Shown here in pieces: positions 8,958 through 20,164 of a stretch of 64,000 nt of DNA. The notes beneath the pieces were generated by a model. It was not told the origin of the DNA. It searched no databases and saw nothing but the letters and a program-made list of their open reading frames with translations. Location: positions 1-64,000 of the forward strand of contig DVKR01000029.1 of the NCBI GenBank assembly GCA_018715935.1, given 5' to 3'. The position numbers and the translations under genes were made by a program. Source of the stretch: Candidatus Aphodovivens excrementavium (GTDB lineage: Bacteria; Actinomycetota; Coriobacteriia; Coriobacteriales; Eggerthellaceae). Position 1 is the first letter of the stretch. Every line of letters starts with the position of its first letter.

Positions 8958-9503
8958 ATGAAGGTCATCCTGCTTAAAGAACTGAGGGGCAAGGGCGGCG
9001 AAGGCGACGTTATCGACGTCGCTCCCGGTTTTGCCAACAACTACCTGTTCACTCAGGGCTACGCTATTCCGGCTACCAAGGGCAACCTGAAGCAGCTGGA
9101 GCAGCGCAAGCACAATATCGCTAAGCGCGAAGAGAACCGCATTGCGGCTGCCGAGCAGCTGAAGGCTCAACTCGACGGCACCAAGGTGAAGGTTGATGTC
9201 CAGGTAGGCGAAGAGGGTCAGCTTTTCGGCTCTGTTACCGCCCAAATGATTGCAGACGCAGTCCAGGAGGCAACGGGCACGGAGATCGATCGTCGTCGTG
9301 TCGAGTTGAACCGTCCCATCAAGGTTGCCGGTCTGCATGACGTAAGCATCTCTTTGTACCGCGACATCAAGACGGTCGTGAAGGTTCAGGTGGGCGACGT
9401 GGTTGAAGAGCCCGCCGAGGCTACCGAAGAGGCTCCTGCAGAAGAAGCAGCTGCCGAGGCTCAACCTGAGGTTGAAGAGGCTGCTACCGAAGACGCCGAG
9501 TAA
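8958..9503 (+). CDS. rplI: 50S ribosomal protein L9 with acidic C-terminal extension
   Basis: 181 residues, about 30 more than usual. The N-terminal rRNA-binding domain (MKVILLKELRGKGGEGDVIDVAPGFANNYL), the long connecting helix and the C-terminal domain are intact to about residue 150. A tail rich in Glu and Ala follows. L9 binds 23S rRNA near the L1 stalk and helps frame maintenance. Last gene of its operon, followed by a strong terminator. Confidence 0.96.
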   Translation: MKVILLKELRGKGGEGDVIDVAPGFANNYLFTQGYAIPATKGNLKQLEQRKHNIAKREENRIAAAEQLKAQLDGTKVKVDVQVGEEGQLFGSVTAQMIADAVQEATGTEIDRRRVELNRPIKVAGLHDVSISLYRDIKTVVKVQVGDVVEEPAEATEEAPAEEAAAEAQPEVEEAATEDAE

Positions 9504-9539
9504 CGCGCGTTTTCACTCCTGCAACTTTTGCTTGAGAGT

Positions 9540-9573
9540 AAGCCCCTTGCGATTCAGCAAGGGGCTTTTTTCG
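9540..9573 (+). terminator. Terminator of the rpsF-rplI operon
   Basis: An 11-pair stem (AAGCCCCTTGC at 9540-9550, complement at 9557-9567) with a six-base loop and an uninterrupted T run. Confidence 0.9.
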
Positions 9574-9663
9574 TAGGCGGTTTACGAGAAAGACGCACGC
9601 TTGGCCAGTATGGGGTACCATGGGTGAGATAAAAGACAGCGATTTGCACTAGAGGAGGTAGGT

Positions 9664-11079
9664 ATGCCGGCGAATGGAACTTCCCCATCGCGTCCATCCG
9701 ATTTTAACGGGCAGCCCACATCCAAAAACAAGCCGATGCCACAAAACATCGAGGCAGAGCAGTCGGTGTTAGCTGCCTGCATGCTTAACCAAGATGCCGT
9801 TGAAGAGCTGGTTCTCAAACTTAAGCCCGAGAACTTCTATCGCCCCGCCCACCGCATCATTTTTGAATCAGTGTGCGATTTGAACATTCGCCGCATCCCG
9901 GTCGATCAGATCTCTCTGGCAGACACGCTCACGGCGTCGGGTCAGTTGGATGCCGTCGGCGGCAAGGCATACCTCATCGAGCTTGCGGACAACACCTTTG
10001 CCCTCACCAATTGGCAAAACCATGCCGCCATCGTAAAGCGCACCGCGATACTGCGCGAGCTGATCTACGCATCGGCTTCCATTAACGCGCTTGCCTACGA
10101 CGCGCCCGACAACCTCGACGAAGTGGTAGAAGAAGCCGAAAAGACGCTGTTCAACGTTACGGAAAAGCGCGTCTCTTCAACGTTCCGCAAAATGGATTCC
10201 CTGCTTAATGACGCGTTTGAGGAAATAACGCAGCTCGCCGAGCAAAAAAGCCACATGGCGGGCGTGCCTACCGGATTCAAAGACGTGGACGATTTGTTTC
10301 ACGGGTTCCGCGGCGGCGACCTGATCATTCTCGCGGCGCGACCGGGCGTAGGCAAAACGTCCTTTGCCCTTAACCTTGCCGTGAACGCCGCAAAACGCGG
10401 AACGGCGGTCACCTTCTTCTCGCTGGAAATGAGCGCGGGGCAGTTGGTTCAGCGTATTCTTTGCGCCGAAGCACGCGTGAGCCTTTCAAAGATTCGTGCG
10501 GGATATATCTCAGAGGGCGACTGGGGCGCTATTGCGGATGCAATGAATTCGCTCTCGCAACTTGAACTCTATATCGACGATTCTCCGGGTCTTTCCATTT
10601 TGGAGGCGCGTGCGAAAGCTCGTCGCGAACTGCGCAAGGCAGCAGGAAAAGGCCTGATAGTAGTTGACTACCTGCAGCTCATGCAACCGCCGCAAACGCG
10701 TCGTGACGGCAACCGCGCAGTGGAGGTAGGCGAAATTTCGCGTGGCCTGAAAGTGCTTGCCAAAGAGATGGACATGCCTGTGCTGGCGCTTTCGCAGCTT
10801 TCCCGCGCAGTAGAAATGCGCGGGAAGAAACGTCCTATGTTGTCGGACTTGCGCGAATCGGGCTCTATCGAGCAGGACGCCGACATCGTTATGTTTATCG
10901 ATCGAAGCATGGACGAGGCAGAGGCCGAAAGCGACGATCGTCCCGACTGGGGCACTGCGGAGCTCATTGTGGCGAAACACCGCAACGGCCCTACGCGCGA
11001 TATCACGCTGGCATTCAACCCGGAATACACTCGCTTTATGGATCACTTCGATGATTCGCGCGCAGGCGGCTATGTCTAA
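9664..11079 (+). CDS. dnaB: Replicative DNA helicase DnaB
   Basis: 471 residues. The N-terminal DnaB domain (PQNIEAEQSVLAACMLNQDAV) covers about 25-125. After the linker helix, the RecA-like domain carries Walker A ARPGVGKTS near residue 222, Walker B VVDYLQLM, and the arginine-rich region near the C-terminus (LSDLRESGSIEQDAD). It is a hexameric 5'-3' helicase at the replication fork. There is no intein. GAGGAGGTAGGT gives a strong start. It follows the rplI operon, a common bacterial neighbourhood. Confidence 0.98.
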   Translation: MPANGTSPSRPSDFNGQPTSKNKPMPQNIEAEQSVLAACMLNQDAVEELVLKLKPENFYRPAHRIIFESVCDLNIRRIPVDQISLADTLTASGQLDAVGGKAYLIELADNTFALTNWQNHAAIVKRTAILRELIYASASINALAYDAPDNLDEVVEEAEKTLFNVTEKRVSSTFRKMDSLLNDAFEEITQLAEQKSHMAGVPTGFKDVDDLFHGFRGGDLIILAARPGVGKTSFALNLAVNAAKRGTAVTFFSLEMSAGQLVQRILCAEARVSLSKIRAGYISEGDWGAIADAMNSLSQLELYIDDSPGLSILEARAKARRELRKAAGKGLIVVDYLQLMQPPQTRRDGNRAVEVGEISRGLKVLAKEMDMPVLALSQLSRAVEMRGKKRPMLSDLRESGSIEQDADIVMFIDRSMDEAEAESDDRPDWGTAELIVAKHRNGPTRDITLAFNPEYTRFMDHFDDSRAGGYV

Positions 11080-11109
11080 GCCTACCTGCTGAAGGGCTAC
11101 ACGTTACGT

Positions 11110-12399
11110 ATGGGAGCAAAGCTAACATTTCTGCACGCAGCCGACTTGCACCTGGGCGCACCGTTCAGGGGGTTGCGCGCGCTGTCGAAGACGTGGGCCC
11201 AGCGCCTGATCTCGGCGCTTCCGGAAGCATATGACCGCGTGATTGATGCCGCGCTCTCCCGCAACGTGGACTTTGTCGTGTTTGCGGGTGATATTTTTGA
11301 CAACTCGCATCCCTCGTATGGCGACTATCGTCACTTTTTTACGGGTGTAGAGCGCCTTCGGGAGGCGGGCATCCCCGTGTATTTATGCACCGGAAACCAT
11401 GATCCGTATACGTCGTGGCAAAACGATCTGTTCGCCTTGCCCGACAACGCGGTTATGCTGCCTGCCTCCAAGCCGGGGTTTGCGCTTTATCGGCGAGGTG
11501 ACGAGCCGCTTTGCCTGATCGGCGGGCGCGGCTTCTACAGTCAAGCGTGGCCGATAGACGAAGACATCGCTTCCGGCATAACCCGCACTGCGGCCCTGCA
11601 GGCGCTGCAGGACGCCGAGCCCGATGCGGGTCTTGCCCCCTTTGCAGTGGGCATTCTCCATACCGGCTTTGACCTCGATCTTCAAAAGGCGCCCACCGAC
11701 CCCGCAAAACTCATAACGGCGGGAATGGACTATTGGGCGCTGGGGCACCTTCATAAAAAGCTGGTGTATCCGTCGCCGGCAAACCCGAAGGCTGCGTTTT
11801 CGGGCTGCATTCAAGGCCGAGACATCAAGGAGACCGGTGAGCGCGGATGCTTTGTCGTAACGTTGGAAGAGCATGTCCCTCTGCAGTTGGAATTCGTTCC
11901 CACGGCAAGCGTTGTTTGGGAGCAAATTGAAGTCGATATATCCGAGTGCTCAACGGTGTCGGAGATCCCCGACCTCATCATGCGCGCCCTTTTCCGAGCG
12001 AACGGAAAAGCCCATTGCGAGGAGATGTGCGCGCGCATAACGCTTGTTGGCTCTACCGGCTTGCACGAGCTACTTGGTAGACCGGGCGTTTTGGAGGATC
12101 TACGCCAGCATATCAACGATAGCTATCCCGAGTTTTTCTGCGATGCGCTCTTAGATGCAACGCGCCGCCCGCTCGATAAGGGAGCCTTGCGCGCTGAGGG
12201 TCTGTTTCCCTCGGTGTTCCTGAATACCGCGCGCGCACAGCGGGCCAATGTTGCCGACGAAGTTGCCTACTTGCAAGAAGAGTTCTTGCGAAAGGGCATG
12301 CCTTTGCCTGCGTCTTGTGTGAAAAGGGTTGATGATTTAGCGGCATGGGCAGAAGATGTCGTGCTTGACCTGCTGCAAGGAAGGGATGATCGCTCATGA
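11110..12399 (+). CDS. DNA repair exonuclease, metallophosphoesterase (YhaO/SbcD-like)
   Basis: 429 residues. The calcineurin-type phosphoesterase motifs are in order: HAADLHLGAPF (DxH) near residue 9, FAGDIFDNSHPS (GDxxD), CTGNHDPY (GNHD), then GILHTGFD and ALGHLHKK (GHxH). The C-terminal part is a capping domain. It overlaps the next gene by four bases (ATGA), the usual arrangement of a nuclease with its SMC-like ATPase partner, so the two most likely form an SbcCD/Mre11-Rad50-type complex. Size and partner match Bacillus YhaO better than SbcD. Confidence 0.9.
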   Translation: MGAKLTFLHAADLHLGAPFRGLRALSKTWAQRLISALPEAYDRVIDAALSRNVDFVVFAGDIFDNSHPSYGDYRHFFTGVERLREAGIPVYLCTGNHDPYTSWQNDLFALPDNAVMLPASKPGFALYRRGDEPLCLIGGRGFYSQAWPIDEDIASGITRTAALQALQDAEPDAGLAPFAVGILHTGFDLDLQKAPTDPAKLITAGMDYWALGHLHKKLVYPSPANPKAAFSGCIQGRDIKETGERGCFVVTLEEHVPLQLEFVPTASVVWEQIEVDISECSTVSEIPDLIMRALFRANGKAHCEEMCARITLVGSTGLHELLGRPGVLEDLRQHINDSYPEFFCDALLDATRRPLDKGALRAEGLFPSVFLNTARAQRANVADEVAYLQEEFLRKGMPLPASCVKRVDDLAAWAEDVVLDLLQGRDDRS

Positions 12400-14720
12400 G
12401 CCAGAGCAGAAACGTTCCCAACCTTCCGCCCGCTCCCCAACAGGCGTTTCTTGGTGAAGCCCCGCGCCGAGCCCCTTATCTTAAGAGCATAAAGATCAAC
12501 CGCTTCGGCGCATTTTCCGACAAGGTGGTAGGGCCCCTCTCACCTCGTCTGAACGTGGTTTTCGGTCGCAACGAAGCGGGTAAGACAACCATTTCGGCTT
12601 TTGTTAAAGGAGTGCTTTTCGGCTGGGAAGAGGCGCGCGGCGAGCGTAACACCTACCGGCCTAGCAACGCCGAGCGTTCAGGGTCTTTGGTCTTTGCGGA
12701 GAGCGCCGCATCGAGCGCAAGCAAAAAGCAATCCAAACGGTCGGACGCGCAGTCGGCCGGCCTAGCGGAAAAAGACGCACTGTCTGCCGAGCCGAAAGAG
12801 TGGGTGCTGACGCGCGTGCGCAATGCCGACGGATTGCAGGGCAACGCCGAACTAGTGGCCGACATCGACAAAGACACCTATTCGACAATGTTCTCGCTCG
12901 ACTCAGACGTGCTGCGCAGCTTGCGTGGGACGTCCAACGTTGCCGCAAAACTCTTGACGGCGGGGTCGGGCACGGGATCAAGCCCAACCGAGGCGCTTGA
13001 CGAGGTGCAGCAGCGTTTGGCTCGGCTCACGTCGCGTGCGGCGCATGCGCCAAATTCGCTGGTGAACCTGGCGGAGCAGCTTTCTGATGTTCGCGCACGG
13101 CTGGCGGAAGCAACCGATGAGGCGGAGCACATTCGCCATCTCGACAATGAATTTGCCGAGCTCGAACCCGAACGCCAGGACATGATTCAGCGCATCGACG
13201 ACGCCAACGACCAAATAGAGCGGCTTACCGCCCAGCGGGCTGCGGTTGAGCGCATCGATCAACAGCTGCAAGACCTTGCTGGCCAACGCGACGGCCTGCA
13301 GGAGGATCTGCGTACGCTCAAAACTGAACGTCGTGCGCGCATGTCGCCGTACAGTCCCGCCTTGGTGGAGATAAGCGCCGCGTCAGAGCGCTCTCTTCGC
13401 GATCAGATTGACGCGCTCGCCGATGAGCAAGCAAAGCACGAGCATAGCGTTGATCTTGCGAGCGAGAACTTTGCCGCATCGACGGCGGCTTACGAAGCGC
13501 TGTTGGAATCGGGGGATGACCCCGATAGCGACCGTGCGCGGCGGCAACGCCACACGCAAATTGCTCTTTCGGTGGTGCTGCCTGTGCTGTTCGCACTGGT
13601 GGGAGTGGTAGTGTTTTTGCACGGGCGTCAGATATCCAGCCTGTCGTTCACGGCGCTCGGCATCGGTCTGGTGGTGTTCTCTCTGTTTCTGGCGTTTGCC
13701 GCTTTAGTGATGCTTTTCCGACCGAACAAAGACAAAGAGAGGCGAGAGGCCCACGAGCGCGATGCACACTGGGTCATGCTGCAAGACCAAAAGAAGCTTG
13801 AGGCGGTAGAGGCGTCGCGCGAAGCATGCGCGCGTTCTATCCGCGAGCAACTTGAGGAAATGGGGTTGAGCGCTGCCGAGGGGTCGTTGCGCCGCGCACG
13901 GCTTCTGCTAGACGAAGCGCATGAGGGCCGCTCAGAAAAAGAACTGTTCGACCAACGCGAGCGCGCGCTGACGTCGCGTTTAGGGTCTGTGGAGAAAGCC
14001 ATCGCCGAAGCGCGACGGCGCCGCCAGGCAGCCTTTGAAGAGGCGGGGCTGGGAAACGAAGACTCCTTCGCGGCGTTTGACGAGGAGCTGGCGCGCGCCA
14101 GCAGGCGAAGGAGCGCCCTGCTGGAGGCGAGCGAGGGGATAAACAGGCGCTACGGAGAACTCAAGCAAACGCTTGCGCAGGCGCGTAGCGCCCGCCAACT
14201 CGATGAGCTTAAGCTCGAACAACAGCAATTGCTTACGCGTCAGGAGGAAAGCGCGCGTGAATACGCGATGCTGCTGTTGGCTCGACGCATGCTGCAGGCA
14301 GCTATTGCCACATGGGAGGGAAAGAGCCAGCCAGAAGTGTATCGGCAGGCAAGTCGATACCTCCAGCTTATGACCGACGGGCGCTGGCAAAAGGTAAAGA
14401 TGTCTTCGGAGGGAACGCTCCAAATAGAAGACGCCGCGCATACTTCGCGCGACCCGTTGCACCTTTCTTTGGGCACGCGCCAGCAGTTGTATTTGGCGCT
14501 GCGCATCGCGCTGCTGCAGCAAGCAGACAATGTAGGCAGGGCTATTCCGGTTTTCGCCGACGACATACTGGTCAATTTCGATGCGCGTCGGCGGCGCGGT
14601 GCCGCGCGCGCTTTGGCAGAGCTTGCGCGCACGCGCCAAGTGGTGCTGTTCACCTGCCATGAAGAGGTGGTGAAAGCGCTGCGCAAAGCAGATCCCGATC
14701 TCACGGAATTGGAGTTGTAG
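12396..14720 (+). CDS. SMC-like AAA ATPase (YhaN/SbcC-like) with central membrane segments
   Basis: 774 residues. Walker A FGRNEAGKTT lies near residue 50 after an AIKINRFGAFSD-like start. Heptad-rich coiled coils flank a central pair of hydrophobic segments (about residues 388-410 and 416-438). The ABC signature region LHLSLGTRQQLYLALRIALL and Walker B IPVFADDILVNFD are near the end. The hydrophobic pair is typical of YhaN proteins and would anchor the arm tip to the membrane. It is shorter than Bacillus YhaN because the coils are reduced. Partner of the overlapping nuclease gene. Confidence 0.87.
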   Translation: MSQSRNVPNLPPAPQQAFLGEAPRRAPYLKSIKINRFGAFSDKVVGPLSPRLNVVFGRNEAGKTTISAFVKGVLFGWEEARGERNTYRPSNAERSGSLVFAESAASSASKKQSKRSDAQSAGLAEKDALSAEPKEWVLTRVRNADGLQGNAELVADIDKDTYSTMFSLDSDVLRSLRGTSNVAAKLLTAGSGTGSSPTEALDEVQQRLARLTSRAAHAPNSLVNLAEQLSDVRARLAEATDEAEHIRHLDNEFAELEPERQDMIQRIDDANDQIERLTAQRAAVERIDQQLQDLAGQRDGLQEDLRTLKTERRARMSPYSPALVEISAASERSLRDQIDALADEQAKHEHSVDLASENFAASTAAYEALLESGDDPDSDRARRQRHTQIALSVVLPVLFALVGVVVFLHGRQISSLSFTALGIGLVVFSLFLAFAALVMLFRPNKDKERREAHERDAHWVMLQDQKKLEAVEASREACARSIREQLEEMGLSAAEGSLRRARLLLDEAHEGRSEKELFDQRERALTSRLGSVEKAIAEARRRRQAAFEEAGLGNEDSFAAFDEELARASRRRSALLEASEGINRRYGELKQTLAQARSARQLDELKLEQQQLLTRQEESAREYAMLLLARRMLQAAIATWEGKSQPEVYRQASRYLQLMTDGRWQKVKMSSEGTLQIEDAAHTSRDPLHLSLGTRQQLYLALRIALLQQADNVGRAIPVFADDILVNFDARRRRGAARALAELARTRQVVLFTCHEEVVKALRKADPDLTELEL

Positions 14721-14817
14721 CTGCGAGAAGGCGAGCGAGGAGGCGCCATGGAACCGGCAAGGAACAAATTCGTTGTGCGGTTCCAGGGAGCTTGCGTCAT
14801 CGAACTGCTCCCATTGA

Positions 14818-16254
<1,437 letters not shown>

Positions 16255-16326
16255 GGCAGACATCCTGGGCGCCGCGACGTCACAAACGAACCCGTACTCA
16301 AGTTTTGTTGGGTGAAAGGACTGAAG

Positions 16327-17619
16327 ATGAACATTCTGGTGTTGGGTAGTGGTGGTCGAGAGCACGCCATCGCCTGGGCTATCGCGAAGTCGTCGAAATG
16401 CGACAAGCTTTTTGTGGCGCCGGGCAACGGCGGCACGGCCAACGTTGCCGAGAATATCCCTACGCTCGATATGATGGACGGGGACGCTGTCCTCGGTTTC
16501 GTGAAAGACCGCGCTATAGACCTGGTGGTTATTGGCCCTGAAGCGCCGTTGGTAGCAGGCGTTGCAGACAGTTTGCGCGCGGCGGGCGTTCCGGTCTTCG
16601 GCCCTAACGCGGAGGGGGCTCAGCTCGAGGGAAGCAAAGACTACAGCAAGCACTTCATGGGAGACAACGACATCCCTACCGCTGCTTACGCTACGTTCAC
16701 TGCGTGCGAGCCTGCGCTCGAGTATGTGCGCGAGCAGGGCGCTCCTATCGTCATCAAGGCCGACGGCTTGGCCGCAGGCAAGGGCGTGGTTGTTGCCGAA
16801 ACGCTTGAGGACGCCGAGGCTGCAGTGCGCAATTGCTTCGATGGAGCCTTTGGCGATGCCGGCAGCACGGTAGTTATCGAAGAGTGCATGACTGGCCCGG
16901 AATGCTCGCTGCTTGCGTTCGTGTCTAACGGAAAGGCACATTGCATGGCCACGGCGCAAGACCACAAGCGTGCGTTCGACGGAGACAAAGGACCCAACAC
17001 GGGCGGCATGGGCGTGTACTCGCCGGTGCCGATTGTTACCGATGACGAGATGGCCTCCATGGTGGACATCATGGAACGCGCGGCTGCCGCTACGGCGCGC
17101 GAGCCGTTTGCCTCCGACTATCGCGGCGTTCTGTACGGCGGCTTTATGCTTACGCCGCAAGGACCTAAGGTCGTGGAATACAACGTGCGCTTTGGCGACC
17201 CTGAAACGCAGGTTGTTTTGCCGCGCCTTGAATCCGACTTGGTTGACATCATGATGGCGGTTGCCGAAGGCCGCCCAGACGATATCGAGCTTGCCTGGTC
17301 CGATAGTTGGGCGGTGTGCGTGGTACTCGCAAGCGAGGGGTACCCGGGCTCCTACGAAAAAGGCAAGGTCATCTTGGGGATCGACGAGGCAGAAGAGCTG
17401 GAAGGCGTTACGGTGTTCCATGCGGGCACTGCCCTGAACTCCGACGGAGAGCTCATTACTGCCGGCGGCCGCGTACTCAACGTGGTGGCGCTGGGATCCA
17501 CGTTCGAAGAAGCTCGCGAACAGGCGTATCGCGCCGTTGACCTTATCAATTTCGAAGGCAAGCAGTTCCGCACCGATATCGGCGAGAAGGCATCGCGCGG
17601 TCGCGACGCCTGGGAGTAG
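16327..17619 (+). CDS. purD: Phosphoribosylamine-glycine ligase
   Basis: 430 residues. It makes glycinamide ribonucleotide from phosphoribosylamine, glycine and ATP in purine synthesis. The N-terminal MNILVLGSGGREHAIAWA, the ATP-grasp core (APIVIKADGLAAGKGVVVA), the DHKRAFDGDKGPNTGGMG motif and the metal-binding VVEYNVRFGDPETQ are all present. ATG 16327 is preferred over an upstream GTG because AAAGGA lies between them. Its stop codon is only three bases before the next gene. Confidence 0.98.
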   Translation: MNILVLGSGGREHAIAWAIAKSSKCDKLFVAPGNGGTANVAENIPTLDMMDGDAVLGFVKDRAIDLVVIGPEAPLVAGVADSLRAAGVPVFGPNAEGAQLEGSKDYSKHFMGDNDIPTAAYATFTACEPALEYVREQGAPIVIKADGLAAGKGVVVAETLEDAEAAVRNCFDGAFGDAGSTVVIEECMTGPECSLLAFVSNGKAHCMATAQDHKRAFDGDKGPNTGGMGVYSPVPIVTDDEMASMVDIMERAAAATAREPFASDYRGVLYGGFMLTPQGPKVVEYNVRFGDPETQVVLPRLESDLVDIMMAVAEGRPDDIELAWSDSWAVCVVLASEGYPGSYEKGKVILGIDEAEELEGVTVFHAGTALNSDGELITAGGRVLNVVALGSTFEEAREQAYRAVDLINFEGKQFRTDIGEKASRGRDAWE

Positions 17620-17622
17620 CGC

Positions 17623-18948
17623 ATGCTGTCAGAACGACTGCTGACCCAGGTGGTGCGCCAATGCACGAACCAATACCTGAAGCTTCGCCCGACTGATGAG
17701 ACGCGCGTCCCGGCGCCTGAGCCGGGAAAGCGTTATATGCTCTATGCACACGTGCCGTTCTGCGAGCGTTTGTGTCCCTACTGTTCGTTCAACCGTTTTC
17801 CCTTTTCGGAAGACCGCGCCAAGCCGTATTTCGAGAACATGCGCAAAGAGATGCGCATGCTCAAGGACTTAGGATACGACTTCGAGAGCCTCTATGTGGG
17901 CGGCGGCACGCCTACGATTATGATTGACGAGCTGTGCGAGACCATCGACCAGGCGCGCGATATGTTCTCGATCAAAGAGGTGTCAAGCGAGACCAATCCC
18001 AATCACTTGATCCCCAGCTATCTGGACAAACTCAAAGGCCGCGTGCAGCGCCTGTCCGTTGGCGTGCAAAGCTTCGATGACGGCCTGCTTAAGCAGATGG
18101 ATCGCTACGACAAGTACGGCAGCGGCGATGAGATTGTGGCGCGCATCCAAGAGGCAAGCCCGTACTTCGTCTCGATGAACGCCGATATGATCTTCAACTT
18201 CCCGGCACAAACAGAAGACATTCTTATCAGCGATATCGAGCGCGTAGTTGAGAGCGGAGCAAGCCAGACAACGTTTTATCCGCTCATGGCGTCGCCATCG
18301 GTCGAGCGCAGCTTGGCGCGCACGGTGGGCAAAGTCGACTACCAGCGGGAGCAACTGTTCTACCAGATCATCGACGAGCTGCTCTGCGCCGGCGAAAAGC
18401 CGTTGTTTACGCACGGGTCGGCATGGACGTTCAATCGTCTCGATACCGCCGCGGCCGCCGAGGACGCGATGATCGACGAGTATGTCGTCGATTACGAGGA
18501 GTACCCGGCTATCGGCTCGGGCGGCATCACGTATCTGGGCTCTAACTTGTACGTGAACACGTTTTCGGTGCGCGACTACAACGCCGACATCGAGGCGGGG
18601 CGCATGTCTATCATGGGGAAAACCACGTTTAGCAAGCGCGACCGCATGAGATATCGCTTCATGATGCAGCTTTTTGGCGGCCGTCTCGATAAACGCGCGT
18701 GGTTCCGCGATTTCGAATGCACGGTTGAAGCGGGGCTTCCGGTAGAGATGGCGTTCATGAAGTTGTCGAGAGCGTTTGACAAAGACAGCGATGACGAGAT
18801 TACGCTTACGGCGAAAGGGCGTTATCTTCTGGTGGTTATGATGCGGCAGTTCTTCATCGGGGTCAACAACCTGCGCGATCAGGCGCGCGCTGCGCTGCCG
18901 GGCGAAGAGAAAGAGTTGCTCTTCGGTGAGGGCATCGCCTGCAAGTAG
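17623..18948 (+). CDS. Radical SAM protein, HemN/HemW (coproporphyrinogen III oxidase-like) family
   Basis: 441 residues. The radical SAM cluster motif C47-x3-C51-x2-C54 sits in VPFCERLCPYCSF, followed by VGGGTPT (SAM-binding GGGTP) and QSFDDGLLKQMDR, all typical of the HemN/HemW family. The residue after the last Cys is Ser-Phe rather than the extra Cys of true HemN, so it could equally be a HemW-like haem chaperone or another porphyrin-modifying enzyme. It begins three bases after purD and is likely translated from the same mRNA, with no obvious pathway link. Enzymatic role not assigned. Confidence 0.8.
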   Translation: MLSERLLTQVVRQCTNQYLKLRPTDETRVPAPEPGKRYMLYAHVPFCERLCPYCSFNRFPFSEDRAKPYFENMRKEMRMLKDLGYDFESLYVGGGTPTIMIDELCETIDQARDMFSIKEVSSETNPNHLIPSYLDKLKGRVQRLSVGVQSFDDGLLKQMDRYDKYGSGDEIVARIQEASPYFVSMNADMIFNFPAQTEDILISDIERVVESGASQTTFYPLMASPSVERSLARTVGKVDYQREQLFYQIIDELLCAGEKPLFTHGSAWTFNRLDTAAAAEDAMIDEYVVDYEEYPAIGSGGITYLGSNLYVNTFSVRDYNADIEAGRMSIMGKTTFSKRDRMRYRFMMQLFGGRLDKRAWFRDFECTVEAGLPVEMAFMKLSRAFDKDSDDEITLTAKGRYLLVVMMRQFFIGVNNLRDQARAALPGEEKELLFGEGIACK

Positions 18949-19015
18949 ATTCTGCGGAAAGAAGGGCTCGCAGAAGTCTTGGGCTTTGCGGGAAAAGGTT
19001 CTGCAGAACATATGC

Positions 19016-19044
19016 TTGACCGCAATAAAGGCATCCGCTACAAT
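19016..19044 (+). promoter_or_regulatory. Sigma-70-type promoter of tRNA-Phe
   Basis: TTGACC (19016-19021), a 17-base spacer and TACAAT (19039-19044), about 30 bases before the tRNA. It is one of the best consensus matches in the window. Confidence 0.8.
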
Positions 19045-19074
19045 ACTACCTCGCGTTCGCAAGGATGCACAGCT

Positions 19075-19150
19075 GGTCGGGTAGCTCAGTTGGTAGAGCA
19101 GGGGACTGAAAATCCCCGTGCCGAGGGTTCGAGTCCCCCTCCGACCACCA
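19075..19150 (+). tRNA. tRNA-Phe (GAA)
   Basis: A 76-base cloverleaf: acceptor GGTCGGG pairs with TCCGACC, anticodon GAA is at 19108-19110, T-loop is TTCGAGT and CCA is encoded at the end. Confidence 0.96.
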
Positions 19151-19159
19151 TTTAAGATG

Positions 19160-19184
19160 AAAGCCCCTGCAAAGGGGCTTTTTC
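19160..19184 (+). terminator. Terminator of tRNA-Phe
   Basis: Stem AAAGCCCCT (19160-19168) pairs with AGGGGCTTT (19173-19181) over a four-base loop and is followed by a T run. Confidence 0.85.
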
Positions 19185-19269
19185 ATTTTCTAGCACCTGG
19201 CACCTCTGCAGATTGGGGTATAGTCGAATCTGTGTCCGCAGGGAGAACGCACGCAGAAATGAGGTCGTC

Positions 19270-20103
19270 ATGAAAGTTACCGTTCTGATGGAGAACTCCA
19301 CGCCGTCGGCACGCTTTGCCGCGCGGCATGGGCTGAGCCTGTTTTTGGAAACCGGCAATGCGCGAATCTTGTTCGACGTTGGCCCAGACGAGGCATTTCT
19401 CGAGAACGCACATGCGGCGGGCGTTGACGTTTCCACTGCTCAGACTGTGGTCATCTCGCACGGCCATTCCGACCATGGCGGTGGATTGGACGCCTACTTG
19501 GACGCTACGGCGCACACTGCCCCTTCCGCGCCTATTTATGTGCGCGACGGCGCGTTCGTTCCCCACGCCGCAGGCACTCCTGAACGCCATAACGACATAG
19601 GGCTCGACCCTGCGCTTGCCGAGAATCCGCGCGTTGTTCTCACGCAGGATCGGCGTGCGTTGGGAGACAATCTGCTGCTTTTTTCCGCCGTGGACATCAA
19701 GCATCCCATCGTGAAGTCGAACGGCGTGTTGCTTGAAGAAACCGAGTCGGGCTTCAAGCCCGACCCATTCCGCCACGAACAAAGCCTTTTAATAACCGAG
19801 GGGCAGCGTCATCTGCTTGTTTCGGGATGCTCGCACTGCGGGATTTTGAATATCATGGATAAGGCAGAGCGGCTTGCGGGTGCGCCGCTAGACGTTGTTG
19901 TTGGCGGGTTTCATCTTATGGATCCTGGGTCGGGCAGGGTGGAGGCTTCCGAGTTCACCCGCGAGCTTGCAAAAGAGCTGGCAGCGCGCAAGGCGCGTTA
20001 CTATACCTTCCATTGCACGGGCATCGACGCGTTTGCGCTGCTCCGTGACGAGCTGGGCGAGCGCATAAGCTACTTGTACGCGGGCGCTCAGGTGGAAGTA
20101 TAA
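19270..20103 (+). CDS. MBL-fold metallo-hydrolase
   Basis: 277 residues. The metallo-beta-lactamase motif HGHSDHGGGLDAYL (HxHxDH) near residue 60 and the later SGCSHCGILN and GGFHLMDPG carry the remaining metal ligands. It fits the branch annotated as 7,8-dihydropterin-6-methyl-4-(beta-D-ribofuranosyl)-aminobenzene-5'-phosphate synthase-like, found in many anaerobes that do not make methanopterin, so the substrate is unknown. ATG 19270 has GAGG just upstream. It precedes purE by 61 bases. Confidence 0.85.
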   Translation: MKVTVLMENSTPSARFAARHGLSLFLETGNARILFDVGPDEAFLENAHAAGVDVSTAQTVVISHGHSDHGGGLDAYLDATAHTAPSAPIYVRDGAFVPHAAGTPERHNDIGLDPALAENPRVVLTQDRRALGDNLLLFSAVDIKHPIVKSNGVLLEETESGFKPDPFRHEQSLLITEGQRHLLVSGCSHCGILNIMDKAERLAGAPLDVVVGGFHLMDPGSGRVEASEFTRELAKELAARKARYYTFHCTGIDAFALLRDELGERISYLYAGAQVEV

Positions 20104-20164
20104 GAAGGTTTACGTTGTGCCGCTTCATATGAGCGGCAAAAGAAGCTCAGGCGAAAGGAGCATT

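Noticed and set aside
9664-11079. Possible intein in dnaB
   Set aside because: The coding sequence is a normal 471 residues with Walker A and B regions uninterrupted.
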